Assembly (NCBI GenBank): GCA_041392305.1
Contig: JAWKMJ010000004.1
Location: forward strand, 105,695 to 169,694
Reading direction: 5' to 3'
DNA from: JAGQYP01 sp041392305
Lineage (GTDB): Bacteria; Bacteroidota; Bacteroidia; Flavobacteriales_D; Crocinitomicaceae
Length of the DNA stretch: 64,000 nt
Shown: positions 55,033-63,981 of the stretch, piece after piece
Layout: the number at the start of each line of letters is the position of its first letter
Position numbering within the stretch: position 1 is the stretch's first letter
Program-made: the position numbers and the translations under genes
Notes under the pieces: generated by a model
What the model was told of the DNA's origin: nothing
Databases searched by the model: none
What the model saw: the letters and a program-made list of their open reading frames with translations, nothing else

Positions 55033-56031
55033 ATGAAATATTGCTTTGCAATATTACTTTTCCTATTTATCACAAATGTGAATTCGCAGAATCTCATATA
55101 TAATGGTGATTTTGAAATATACGATACGTGTCCTACAAATGCGAGCAGTCCCCCAAATGATTATTACATCAAAAATTGTTTAGGGTGGGGTACGCCTACT
55201 ATTGCGACTAGTGATTTTTTTCATTCTTGTAACAGCACGATAAATGGTTTTGTTTCAACTCCTGGTAATCCCATGGGATATCAAATCCCTTATAATGGTG
55301 AAGGATACTTAGGTTTTGGAATGTATACAGAATACATACCTAGTACCGATTGGTTTGAATATGTTCAAGGTACACTTATTCAGCCTTTGCAACAAGGCAA
55401 AGAATATGAATTATCTTTTTATCTTTCATTAGCTGAGTCAGGTAGTTGGTACTCTCTTGAAAATATTGGATTCATCTTCACGGAAGATTCTTTATTTTTT
55501 AATAATTCTCAACTTTTACCTTATGTACCCGATTATGTTTGGGAAATTGGAAACCTTTCAGATACCATCAATTGGATGGAGATCAAAGGCAGGTTTGTAG
55601 CTTCTGGTGGAGAAAAATATGTTTCAATTGGATATTTTCCTCAGGGAATTGCGTTTGAGGACTCATTGTCTTTGTATGGTGATGCAACAGATAGTGAGTA
55701 TATTGCATATTACTTTATTGATGGAGTTTCTCTTGTAGAAGTAGTTTGCACCAACGACTGTGAGTTGCTGTTACCAAATGTTATAACCCCTAACGGAGAT
55801 GGTCAGAATGATTTTATCCAATTTGATTCAGAAGGTGTAACGGATTTTGAGTTTAGAATTTACAATCGATGGGGTGTTGAAGTCTATTCAACCATCGATC
55901 CCGAAAAGAAATTCGAAGGGGTTTCGGCAAATGGACTTAAACTTTCGGAAGGTATCTATTTTGGTATATTGAGTGCAAAAAAATTTGGAAAAGTAATAAA
56001 GCAACAGCAATACATTCATGTTCTATATTAG
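55033..56031 (+). CDS. surface protein with T9SS type B (CHU_C) sorting domain
   Basis: 332 residues: a signal peptide (ending VNSQN), a beta-sandwich (about 20-240, starting LIYNGDFEIYDTCPTNAS, the form of carbohydrate-binding-like modules in surface proteins), and a gliding-motility-associated C-terminal domain (CHU_C) near 245-332: NVITPNGDGQNDFI, FRIYNRWGVEVYST and ISKSEGIYFG-like end LSEGIYFGILSAKK. Type B domain proteins are exported by T9SS and often lie beside their partner; the next gene, 5 bp downstream, has a type A domain. Ligand unknown. Confidence 0.82.
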   Translation: MKYCFAILLFLFITNVNSQNLIYNGDFEIYDTCPTNASSPPNDYYIKNCLGWGTPTIATSDFFHSCNSTINGFVSTPGNPMGYQIPYNGEGYLGFGMYTEYIPSTDWFEYVQGTLIQPLQQGKEYELSFYLSLAESGSWYSLENIGFIFTEDSLFFNNSQLLPYVPDYVWEIGNLSDTINWMEIKGRFVASGGEKYVSIGYFPQGIAFEDSLSLYGDATDSEYIAYYFIDGVSLVEVVCTNDCELLLPNVITPNGDGQNDFIQFDSEGVTDFEFRIYNRWGVEVYSTIDPEKKFEGVSANGLKLSEGIYFGILSAKKFGKVIKQQQYIHVLY

Positions 56032-56036
56032 AAAAC

Positions 56037-59000
56037 ATGAAAAAAATATATTTATGCGTACTTTTTACTTTAAGTACAAATATTGCATTTTTGCAAGCTC
56101 CAGCCGGTACGCCCGGCAATGGACAAAATTGGAGAAGAGGAGGTAATTTTGCAATTCCAGGAGGAGACAATATCTTCGGAACCTTTTTCAATTCACCAAT
56201 ATACACCTATACAAACAGTTTAGCTCGAATGAAGCTAAACGGAAGCTATAATCTAGGAACTCAATATCAAATAGAGGGTTACGGATGGGGAGCTGGTGTA
56301 AATACCTCAGGTTATCTGTTATTAGGACAAGATGGCGCAACTCAACAAGGAAATCCTTCAGTTTTCAATAGTAAAGGAGCCTTTTCTCTATTGCATTTGA
56401 ATGGTCCTCAATCTACCCTAGGAGGTGGATTTGTGCAGGAATTTGGGTATAGACCATGGATGCAGACAGGAATAACGTTTACTGGAGGAAATGATCTAAT
56501 GTACTTTGGAATTAGGCAAACTTTAAGAGGTCAAGATAAAACAGAAATGACTTTAACATGGAGCGACAATGCGGGTTCGACATATCCTGGTCCAGATGAT
56601 ATGGTATTCCGATTTACATCGGGAGGAAATGGAAATACAAGTTATTCAAATAACCTTTCAGATCCAACAGATTTAGACGGGGTGCATATTGCACGTTTTA
56701 CAGGTGATGGGAATTTTGGATTAGGGCCAACATTTGGTGATCCCAATGTAAACCCAAATACTGTTAGACCAGCCTCCTTGTTTCACATGAGCAGAGACCA
56801 AAGGAAAGCTACTTGGATGCAGATTACAAACGAAAATGCAACAAACCAAACTGCCAATGATGGTTTTAGAATTGGATTCCAAGGGGGCAATAATCAGCCT
56901 GGACTTATTCGCTGGCAAGAGATTACGCCATTAATCTTCCAAACGGATTGGAATAATGGTTCAGGAGGTACTGGGAATGGAGAAAGAATGCGAATTACGA
57001 CGACCAATTTCTTGAATACTCAAGGTCAATATATAGGTATAAATCCTGGTAATGGCAATTATACAAGGGTTGGAATAAGTCACAATGGCCAAAATCCAAT
57101 AGAACGCCCGATGAGTTTATTACATTTAGGATATGATATTTCCTCTGGAATAGTAGGTACAACAGCCGATGGGTGGAGAGATTGGATGGATGTAGGTACC
57201 TTTACTGCTGAAGGATCTGACAATATGTATGTTGGTCTTAAGAGTGAAGGAAATGACAGAAAGGACGCAATTATCAATTGGGGAGATAATCAGCCAGCAA
57301 CTGGAGGAGATGGTCCAGACTATTTGCGATTTATTTTCACATCTACAACAACTTCCTTAGGAGGGAATGGAGATCCTGTTGCTACCTCGAATGATGGTTT
57401 AGAAGTTATGAGATTAGATCCTCAAAATGGTCAAACCTATGCATATAATAATTCAGGAATGGTAGGTATCGGAGACTTTGCAACAAATAACCAAAATGTT
57501 GTAGATGTTATAGATGCAAAATTAGATATTGATGGCGATTTAAGAATACGTCAAGTCCTTCAAAATGACACGTTGAATCAAGTATTGGTAATTGATTCAA
57601 CAGACCATAATAGAGTTTATTGGAGAGACATAAGTAATCTTTCAGCAAATGTACAGGCCAATAATGGAACCTCATTGGATCCAAATTCAACCGACCCTAT
57701 TGTTCAATTAGGACAAGAGCTAGTAGGCGGAACTTTATTATATGCTGGGGATGCAGAGTTGTTAAATGATAGAGAGATTCCTTTGAATGGACACGATATT
57801 GTTTTTTCAAGTACAAATAATTATTTTACCCAACCAGGAATTGAAAGAATTGCCATTGGAGCCACGCCTCCTTCTGGTCCAGGGACACCAATTATCCCTT
57901 CCCTGCCAAATTCATTTTTCAACAGCGCGTCTTCTAAATTGCAAGTTTTCAATGCAACAGAACAAACTGGAGCTCATTTCCTAACTTTTATGGATCCATT
58001 AAATGTTGGATTTGCTCCAAATCAATATTCTGGTGCAAAAGGAACGGTTTATGGGACGCATAATGATAAGTCCATCATTGGATTGTTGGGTCAAGGTGTT
58101 TCTGCAACCACAGGCACTCGTGTTGAAGGAGTGAGAGGAGAAGCTTGGGGAGCTGGAAATAATGTGGGTGTAAGAGGGCATTCGCTTGTTACCATGTACA
58201 CATCAACAGGAGGTGAATTCACAAGTAGAAGTGTAGATGGGATTTGTTTGGATGGAACATCTGTTGGAGTTAGAGCAAGAGCAACAGGAAGTAATACTAG
58301 CAATATTGCATTTTATGGAGAAGTGGATAATGCAAATCCTTGTAATGCATCAGAAAACTATGCTGCATGGCTAAATGGGAACGTATATTTAAATGGAACC
58401 TTAACCCAAGCTTCTGATGAAAGATTAAAAACCAATATTTCATCTATTGATCCTCAGGATGCGATGAGTATTATTCAGAATTTAAATCCGGTAACATTTG
58501 AATATGACAATAGTTTAGAATCTAGAATGATGCTGCCAGCAGGAGTACAATATGGATTTATTGCGCAAGAAGTTGAGCAAGTGCTACCTGAAATTGTTCA
58601 TACAACTACTTTGCCAGCAGAGAGAGATACCTTGGGAAATGAAACTTCTCCTGAATTTGAATTTCTTGCAATGGAATCTCAAGACCTTGTTCCACTTTTA
58701 TTTGCAGCAAGCAAAAGTCAGATTAATACAATTGATAGTTTAGAAGAAGTTGTAAACAGTCAAGATTCCATTATCAATAGCTTAAATGACCGATTAACAA
58801 ATCTTGAAAACTGTTTAAGCAATTTACTGCCTTCTCTTTGTCAAATGAATCAATCCCTCATCGAGCAAAATGATTTGAACGTTCAGGAAGAGTTAAGTAA
58901 CATCATCAATGTGGAACTTTCAAATGGGGAGAACATTGTACTAAATCAAAATGTACCTAATCCATTTGCAGAGCAAACGGTAATTACCTATTCCATTCCA

Positions 59001-59189
59001 GAATCAGTAGGTGAAGCAATTATTATGTTTTACGATTCCAGAGGAGTAATTATCAAAGAAGTGAAAATCGAGACAAGAGGTAAAGGTCAATTAAATGTTT
59101 ATGGTTCAGACCTAAGTAGAGGATTGTACTCTTACACTCTAGTAGCCGACGGAAAAGTAATTGCCACCAAAAAGATGGTGAAACAATAG
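56037..59189 (+). CDS. large T9SS type A surface protein with Peptidase S74 chaperone domain
   Basis: 1050 residues. Signal peptide (ending ANIAFLQ), a long Gly/Asn-rich beta region (about 25-740) with repeated segments such as GDGNFGLGPTF and PMSLLHLGYD, then an intramolecular chaperone domain of the Peptidase_S74 type (about 795-860; LKTNISSIDPQDAMSIIQNL, YGFIAQEVEQVLPEIV), a coiled coil (about 890-960) and a Por-type sorting domain (last 80, VPNPFAEQTVITY to KMVKQ). S74 chaperones trimerise and self-cleave in phage tail spikes; here it would trimerise a surface fibre. The catalytic serine and lysine cannot be assigned with certainty. Operon with the type B gene. Confidence 0.82.
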   Translation: MKKIYLCVLFTLSTNIAFLQAPAGTPGNGQNWRRGGNFAIPGGDNIFGTFFNSPIYTYTNSLARMKLNGSYNLGTQYQIEGYGWGAGVNTSGYLLLGQDGATQQGNPSVFNSKGAFSLLHLNGPQSTLGGGFVQEFGYRPWMQTGITFTGGNDLMYFGIRQTLRGQDKTEMTLTWSDNAGSTYPGPDDMVFRFTSGGNGNTSYSNNLSDPTDLDGVHIARFTGDGNFGLGPTFGDPNVNPNTVRPASLFHMSRDQRKATWMQITNENATNQTANDGFRIGFQGGNNQPGLIRWQEITPLIFQTDWNNGSGGTGNGERMRITTTNFLNTQGQYIGINPGNGNYTRVGISHNGQNPIERPMSLLHLGYDISSGIVGTTADGWRDWMDVGTFTAEGSDNMYVGLKSEGNDRKDAIINWGDNQPATGGDGPDYLRFIFTSTTTSLGGNGDPVATSNDGLEVMRLDPQNGQTYAYNNSGMVGIGDFATNNQNVVDVIDAKLDIDGDLRIRQVLQNDTLNQVLVIDSTDHNRVYWRDISNLSANVQANNGTSLDPNSTDPIVQLGQELVGGTLLYAGDAELLNDREIPLNGHDIVFSSTNNYFTQPGIERIAIGATPPSGPGTPIIPSLPNSFFNSASSKLQVFNATEQTGAHFLTFMDPLNVGFAPNQYSGAKGTVYGTHNDKSIIGLLGQGVSATTGTRVEGVRGEAWGAGNNVGVRGHSLVTMYTSTGGEFTSRSVDGICLDGTSVGVRARATGSNTSNIAFYGEVDNANPCNASENYAAWLNGNVYLNGTLTQASDERLKTNISSIDPQDAMSIIQNLNPVTFEYDNSLESRMMLPAGVQYGFIAQEVEQVLPEIVHTTTLPAERDTLGNETSPEFEFLAMESQDLVPLLFAASKSQINTIDSLEEVVNSQDSIINSLNDRLTNLENCLSNLLPSLCQMNQSLIEQNDLNVQEELSNIINVELSNGENIVLNQNVPNPFAEQTVITYSIPESVGEAIIMFYDSRGVIIKEVKIETRGKGQLNVYGSDLSRGLYSYTLVADGKVIATKKMVKQ

Positions 59190-59210
59190 ATTAGTCTAAA
59201 TAAAAGATAG

Positions 59211-59238
59211 AAGCCTGCTCGAGAGAGTGGGCTTTTTT
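59211..59238 (+). terminator. terminator after the surface protein operon (copy of 54321)
   Basis: Identical hairpin and T run to the terminator after pnp, 21 nt after the stop of the S74-domain gene. Confidence 0.82.
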
Positions 59239-59252
59239 GATTACAGATATCG

Positions 59253-59505
59253 ACCAAGCTGCGGAGGATTCCCAAATCCTGCGTAAAATAGGAGTGAATG
59301 AGACTCAAGACCCAAGATTCCAGACACTAGACTCAAGACAAGCTGTGGAGGATTCCCAAATTATGCGTAAAACAGTAGTGAATGAGATTCTAGATTCCAG
59401 ACTCTAGATCCAAGACACCAGACTAAGCTGCGAAGGATTCCCAAATCCTGCGTAAAACATTAGTGAATGAGATACTAGATTCTAGATCCAAGACACTAGA
59501 CATCA
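59253..59505. repeat. 85-bp tandem repeat, cluster 2 (about 3 units)
   Basis: Same unit as at 54.4 kb, with copies beginning at 59253, 59338 and 59422 (spacing 85 and 84). Units are more diverged here. With the terminator and the following AATCT tract the duplicated block spans about 350 bp. No ORF. Confidence 0.88.
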
Positions 59506-59771
59506 GATGCAAGACTTTTTTTTAATAATCTGTTAATCTGAAAGTCTGACAATCTTACAGTCTTGAAATCTGATAATCTTGAAATCTAAAAGTCTAGAAT
59601 CTAGCAGTCCAAATGTCCAAAAGTCCAAAAATCCAAAAGTCCAAAAAACCAGCAATTCAAGGCTTTTTCTGTAACGAAGAAAAAAAAATCCGTTTTTTTA
59701 GTAACTATTTAGGTAAAAAACGCGTCTTAATATACACGACTTTTTAAAAATGATTTAATACTTAAGGTTTA
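59506..59771. other. gene-free rpoD leader with short-period repeats
   Basis: 59506-59645 is the counterpart of the short-period block at 54.62 kb, running into AAAAGTCCAAAAATCC repeats. 59680-59771 is A/T-rich with ACGCGTC and no clear consensus promoter; the rpoD promoter should lie here. Confidence 0.5.
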
Positions 59772-60641
59772 ATGAGACAATTAAAGATTACAAAGCAGGT
59801 AACAAACAGGGAAACAGCTTCTTTAGACAAGTATCTTCAGGAGATCGGTCGAGTAGACTTGATCACTGCAGAGGAAGAGGTGGAACTGGCGAGAAGGATT
59901 AGAGAGGGAGATCAGGCCGCTTTGGAGAGATTAACCAAAGCCAACTTGAGATTCGTGGTTTCGGTATCAAAACAATACCAAAACCAGGGATTGTCTTTGC
60001 CTGACCTAATCAACGAGGGGAACTTGGGATTGATCAAGGCTGCAAAAAGATTTGATGAAACTAGAGGATTTAAATTTATTTCCTATGCCGTATGGTGGAT
60101 CAGACAATCTATTTTGCAAGCATTGGCAGAACAAGCAAGAATCGTAAGGTTACCATTGAACAAGATTGGTTCGATCAACAAGATCAATAAAGCTTACTCG
60201 CATTTGGAACAGGAGTACGAAAGACCTCCATCTCCAGATGAGTTAGCTGAATGTCTTGAAGTTTCTGTTGATGAAGTTAAACAATCACTTTCAAGTACGG
60301 GACGACACGTATCCATGGATGCACCTTTGAAAGAAGGAGATGACTCTTCTTCCTCTATGTATGAAGTGATGTCTTCAAAAGACAGTCCATCTCCAGAGAA
60401 AGAACTATTGATCGATTCGTTAAGAAGAGAGATTGAAAGAAGTTTAATGACGCTTACTCCAAGAGAAGCGGACGTAATAAGGTTTTATTTTGGTTTAAAC
60501 GGGCAACAAGCCATGACTTTGGAAGAGATCGGTTTGAAATTTGACTTAACACGTGAAAGAGTAAGACAGATCAAAGAAAAAGCGATTAGAAGATTGAAAC
60601 ATACTTCCAGATCGAAATTGCTTAAAGCCTATTTAGGGTAA
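59772..60641 (+). CDS. rpoD: primary RNA polymerase sigma factor RpoD (SigA-type, short Bacteroidota form)
   Basis: 289 residues, the short form without region 1.1 that is usual in Bacteroidota. Region 1.2 (SLDKYLQEIGRVDLITAEEE), region 2 (NLRFVVSVSKQYQNQGLSLPDLINEGNLGLIKAAKRFDETR-type, with YAVWWIRQSI), region 3 and region 4 (LTPREADVIRFYFGL, LTRERVRQIKEKAIRRLK). Housekeeping sigma; recognises TTTG/TAnnTTTG promoters such as those above. Ends in a strong terminator. Confidence 0.96.
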   Translation: MRQLKITKQVTNRETASLDKYLQEIGRVDLITAEEEVELARRIREGDQAALERLTKANLRFVVSVSKQYQNQGLSLPDLINEGNLGLIKAAKRFDETRGFKFISYAVWWIRQSILQALAEQARIVRLPLNKIGSINKINKAYSHLEQEYERPPSPDELAECLEVSVDEVKQSLSSTGRHVSMDAPLKEGDDSSSSMYEVMSSKDSPSPEKELLIDSLRREIERSLMTLTPREADVIRFYFGLNGQQAMTLEEIGLKFDLTRERVRQIKEKAIRRLKHTSRSKLLKAYLG

Positions 60642-60664
60642 TCATTTTTTGTTAACTGATAGTG

Positions 60665-60697
60665 AAAAAAAGGGTTGGCTTTGCTGACCCTTTTTTT
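60665..60697 (+). terminator. terminator after rpoD
   Basis: AAAAAAAGGGTTGGC pairs with GCTGACCCTTTTTTT around TTT, with two G-U pairs. Confidence 0.88.
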
Positions 60698-60790
60698 GGT
60701 GTTTGGTGTTTGGTGTTTGGTGCATGGTGTGTTTTGTATGGTTAGTTGTGTTGTGTTGTAGTTGGGGTGTAGTGTAGTATTCTTTTGAAT
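60698..60790. repeat. GT-rich repeat, left inverted repeat of the S23 gene
   Basis: GTGTTTG repeats four times, then GGTGCATGGTGTG (60719-60731), whose exact inverse complement CACACCATGCACC is at 61256-61268 on the other side of the four-helix-bundle gene. A 13-bp perfect inverted repeat, plus a longer imperfect one. Confidence 0.65.
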
Positions 60791-60856
60791 GGGGATGGAT
60801 TGTAAGAATAGGGTGGTCTTTTTATATATTTGTATTAACCATCAAAATCAAGTCGA

Positions 60857-61222
60857 ATGTATGAAAATCAAATTACTATTCAGGATCGATCTTTTAATTT
60901 TTCAGTTAAGATTGTTGAGTTTTACAAATCAATTAAGTCTAGAGAAGATATAATGAGCAGGCAACTTCTTCGAAGTGTCACTTCTGTTGGAGCTAATTCA
61001 GTAGAAGCAGATAATGCTCAAAGTAAGGCTGATTTTATCGCTAAAATGTCAATAGCCCAAAAGGAAGCAGCAGAATCTGTATTTTGGATAAAATTATTGT
61101 ATGAAACAAATTACATCGAAAAAGAGAATTATGTGGAGTTAAATGATGAGGCAACTAGAATACTAAAAATTATCAAAGCGATAATCATTAAATCAAAACA
61201 AAATACTAGGAAACACTCTTAA
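60857..61222 (+). CDS. S23/four-helix bundle (23S rRNA intervening-sequence) protein
   Basis: 121 residues of the four-helix-bundle family first seen in intervening sequences of 23S rRNA genes. Sequence marks are QDRSFNFSVKIVEFYK, MSRQLLRSVTSVGANSVEA, FIAKMSIAQKEAAESVFW and LLYETNYI. Stand-alone copies are common in Bacteroidota; the function is not known, binding to RNA or DNA is suspected. No rRNA gene is near, but the gene sits between inverted GT-rich repeats, as intervening sequences do. Confidence 0.88.
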   Translation: MYENQITIQDRSFNFSVKIVEFYKSIKSREDIMSRQLLRSVTSVGANSVEADNAQSKADFIAKMSIAQKEAAESVFWIKLLYETNYIEKENYVELNDEATRILKIIKAIIIKSKQNTRKHS

Positions 61223-61230
61223 ATCACTTC

Positions 61231-61273
61231 ACCAAGAACAAAGTACCATGCACCACACACCATGCACCACAAA
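61231..61273. repeat. right inverted repeat of the S23 gene
   Basis: ACCATGCACCAC occurs twice (61245 and 61259) as the inverse complement of the left GGTGCATGGTGTG. Ends 1 bp before the stop of the next gene. Confidence 0.65.
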
Positions 61274-62764
61274 TCACAATCTTTGCAATGGCGTCTTCAC
61301 CCCATCGATCAAACTATAACAATGTAATTTGTCTTTAAACACAGAAGATTTGAATACAGATTTATTCAATAGCATTCTCACGCACTCTTGAATTCCTTCT
61401 ACGATGGAAGGGTGAGGGTGAACTAATTCCGCAATTTCTTCTACACCTTTGCCCATGGAAATCAATAAGGCTACTGCTTGAATTGCAGAGGAAGCATGTT
61501 CACCAACGGCGCGCATTCCAAGAATTTGCATTTTGTCATCATTCGTTACAACAATTTTAAAGAATCCTTGAGTGTTTCTCATGGCAATGGCTCTTGCGAT
61601 AACCGAATAGTCGATTTTTACGACTTTACAAGGAATGTTGCGTTCCAGGCATTGTCCTTCATGCATTCCTACAGCAGCAACTTCTGGATTCAAGAACATA
61701 ATTGTACTTACATTATCATAGGATATGGGTGGGATGGAAGGATCATTGATTTTTTCAACTGCATGTCGAGCTTCGATCTCTCCCATGTTTACCAAGGCAA
61801 TTCTGCCAGAAACATCTCCTACCGCATAAATATGTGGAACATTGGTTTGTGTATCAACATCTCCAATGTGGATCCCCCTTTTACTCATCGAAACACCTGC
61901 GTTTTCGATGCAAAGTGGAGCAATGTTCGGTACACGTCCGATTGAAAGTAATGCTTTCTCCACACGGATAATTTCGCTTTTCCCATCTGGGTAAGACAAT
62001 TCATATTCCACTTCATCGCCGATTCTTTCCATACGCACCAAATTGGCATTGTGGTGAATCGTCACTCCATTCTTATCAAAATTACTTGCGATCAGTTTAG
62101 AAATATCTTCATCTTCGAATGGAAGAATCTGATTTTGACGGTCAATAATGTACACTTTGGTTTTTCCAAAATTGGAGAAGATCGTTGCGTACTCACATCC
62201 AATCACACCAGCTCCAACTACCACCATGGATTTTGGGAAGTCTTCGATTTCGTCAATTCCATCTGAAGTGAGAATTACTTCTTCATCGGCTATAATATTT
62301 GGTAATCTTCTTGGAGTCGAACCAGTAGCCAGGATGATGTGCTCTCCATAGATCACTTTTTTCTCTCCATCATTACATGTGATTTCAATTTCGTGATCCG
62401 TTAGGAATCTGCCTTCACCTCTTTCGTAGTTAAATTTTTTAGAGATGGTTTCTTCTTGAAGTAGTTTGATATGACAGGAATACTGGAATTTTCTTTCAAA
62501 TACAGCTTCTTCCAAAGTTTGTTTTACTTCCGCCCATGTAATGTCAAATTTAGAGGCCCTGGTAGCCAAACTTTCATTGACGTTTCTAACCTTTTGAGAA
62601 ATCTCCCATAAAGTTTTAGAAGATAGTGCTCCATGATACACTCCAGCACCTCCAACTCGGTCTTTTTCGATCAGACATACTTTCATATCGTAGTCTACAG
62701 CTCTCATGGCTGCAGCATAGCCTGCGGGTCCTCCTCCGATTACGATAACATCAAATTTTTCCAT
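61274..62764 (-). CDS. dihydrolipoamide dehydrogenase-like flavoprotein lacking the active-site cysteines
   Basis: 496 residues from ATG 62764 (the earlier in-frame TTG adds three residues). FAD motif VIGGGPAGYAAAMRA, NAD(P) motif VVVGAGVIGCEY, a second flavin motif IYAVGDVSG, and the C-terminal dimer interface with HPHPSIVEGIQEC (His-Pro-His). The usual redox pair C-x4-C is replaced: GGAGVYHGALSSKTLWE has no cysteine. Soluble transhydrogenases (SthA) have a similarly altered motif, so NADPH/NAD+ transhydrogenation is possible; disulfide reduction is not. Confidence 0.8.
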   Translation of the reverse strand: MEKFDVIVIGGGPAGYAAAMRAVDYDMKVCLIEKDRVGGAGVYHGALSSKTLWEISQKVRNVNESLATRASKFDITWAEVKQTLEEAVFERKFQYSCHIKLLQEETISKKFNYERGEGRFLTDHEIEITCNDGEKKVIYGEHIILATGSTPRRLPNIIADEEVILTSDGIDEIEDFPKSMVVVGAGVIGCEYATIFSNFGKTKVYIIDRQNQILPFEDEDISKLIASNFDKNGVTIHHNANLVRMERIGDEVEYELSYPDGKSEIIRVEKALLSIGRVPNIAPLCIENAGVSMSKRGIHIGDVDTQTNVPHIYAVGDVSGRIALVNMGEIEARHAVEKINDPSIPPISYDNVSTIMFLNPEVAAVGMHEGQCLERNIPCKVVKIDYSVIARAIAMRNTQGFFKIVVTNDDKMQILGMRAVGEHASSAIQAVALLISMGKGVEEIAELVHPHPSIVEGIQECVRMLLNKSVFKSSVFKDKLHCYSLIDGVKTPLQRL

Positions 62765-62824
62765 GGGTTTCAATATCTATAAAGTGTAAATATATTAATT
62801 TGTTTCAATTGAGTTCTTTTTGAT

Positions 62825-63511
62825 TCAATGTGCTCGGAAATAGTCCTTTAATTCGGTCAAACAATGAATGTGATTCTCGTGATTTCGATCATTGGATTCT
62901 GGATTGAAATAGATGGCTTTCATATTTACTTTTTCTGCGCCTTCAATATCTGCAATATAGTCGTCGCCTATCATGACAGATTCCTCAGGTTTGGCTTTGA
63001 ACTTTTCCATGGCATGAATGAAAATCTTTGGATCGGGTTTTTTAGCATCCACTTCTTCCGAACATGTAACCGTGTCAAAAAAGGGCACCAGTTTATTCTC
63101 TTTCATTTTAATGGCTTGTACTTCCTCAAACCCATTGGTAATTATGTGTAGACTGTACTTGGGTTGTAAATAATTCAGGATTTCCATGGTGCCATGGACT
63201 AAGTTTCTCTTTTTCGGACTGATGGAAATGTACTTTTCACCAATTTGTGCTCCAAGGTCTTTATCAAAGATTTCAAAATAATGAAGCGTATCTTGGAAGC
63301 GGATGTATCTCAATTTCTCTTTTTCAATCTTTCCATCTCGATACAAACCCCAATAGTGTTCATTTATTTGTCTGTACTTCTCGATGAATTCGGATGCGGA
63401 TAACCCTTGAGAAAGCAGATCCAATTCAGTTAAAATTTCAGTCAGTGCTTCATAGGAGTTCTTTTCAAAATCCCAAAGAGTTCTGTCTAGATCGAAAAAT
63501 ATGTGTTTCAC
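62825..63511 (-). CDS. HAD-type YjjG family pyrimidine nucleotidase
   Basis: 228 residues. The start is GTG 63511, giving MKHIFFDLDRTLWDFE; a longer frame to 63667 overlaps the upstream gene. Catalytic DLDRT (Asp8, Asp10), IITNGFEEVQ, KKPDPKIF (lysine) and MIGDDYIADIEGA are the four HAD motifs, and YjjG family members dephosphorylate non-canonical pyrimidine nucleotides. Linked by 5 bp to the upstream membrane protein gene. Confidence 0.83.
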   Translation of the reverse strand: MKHIFFDLDRTLWDFEKNSYEALTEILTELDLLSQGLSASEFIEKYRQINEHYWGLYRDGKIEKEKLRYIRFQDTLHYFEIFDKDLGAQIGEKYISISPKKRNLVHGTMEILNYLQPKYSLHIITNGFEEVQAIKMKENKLVPFFDTVTCSEEVDAKKPDPKIFIHAMEKFKAKPEESVMIGDDYIADIEGAEKVNMKAIYFNPESNDRNHENHIHCLTELKDYFRAH

Positions 63512-63516
63512 TGTTT

Positions 63517-63981
63517 TCAACCTAGAATGAAATAACTTATAGTTGTGATGATCAATCCATTCAATAGGATTCCAATTACGATCAACGGAAAAGTAAAAAG
63601 ACGTTTTCCGTAGAATTTTGCCACAATGATTGAGCCAATGGGAATGGATAAAAACAGGGGTACCCAAAAACTAATGGCGTACCATCCCACTTTTTTCTTG
63701 AGGATGACAATGATTTTATTCATCCTTGTCATTTGCTTTTTTCTTGGAATAGTAATCCCTTTTGCTAAGGCCTGATGGTATTTTTCTTTGCGTTTTCTTG
63801 CAGCTCTTAACATGAAAAAATCAGCAGAATAATAAAAAATAAAGGCACTAAATACGGCTCCACCACAGCTCAATACCCAGGTTTCCAGAAAATTGAATCC
63901 CAAGCCAAAAGAAAGGGCAGGGGTAAACATGAATTTCCACGTACCGGTAAGTAAGACTGTTATGACAAATCCAAAATGCAT
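63517..63981 (-). CDS. small multi-pass membrane protein
   Basis: 154 residues with about four hydrophobic helices (FMFTPALSFGLGFN, VLSCGGAVFSAFIFYYSADF, YAISFWVPLFLSIPIGSIIV, LFTFPLIVIGILLNGLI) and a basic cytoplasmic loop RAARKRKEKYHQ. Family not recognised. First gene of a pair with the HAD nucleotidase. The ATG at 63981 has a few upstream bases before the window edge. Confidence 0.65.
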   Translation of the reverse strand: MHFGFVITVLLTGTWKFMFTPALSFGLGFNFLETWVLSCGGAVFSAFIFYYSADFFMLRAARKRKEKYHQALAKGITIPRKKQMTRMNKIIVILKKKVGWYAISFWVPLFLSIPIGSIIVAKFYGKRLFTFPLIVIGILLNGLIITTISYFILG

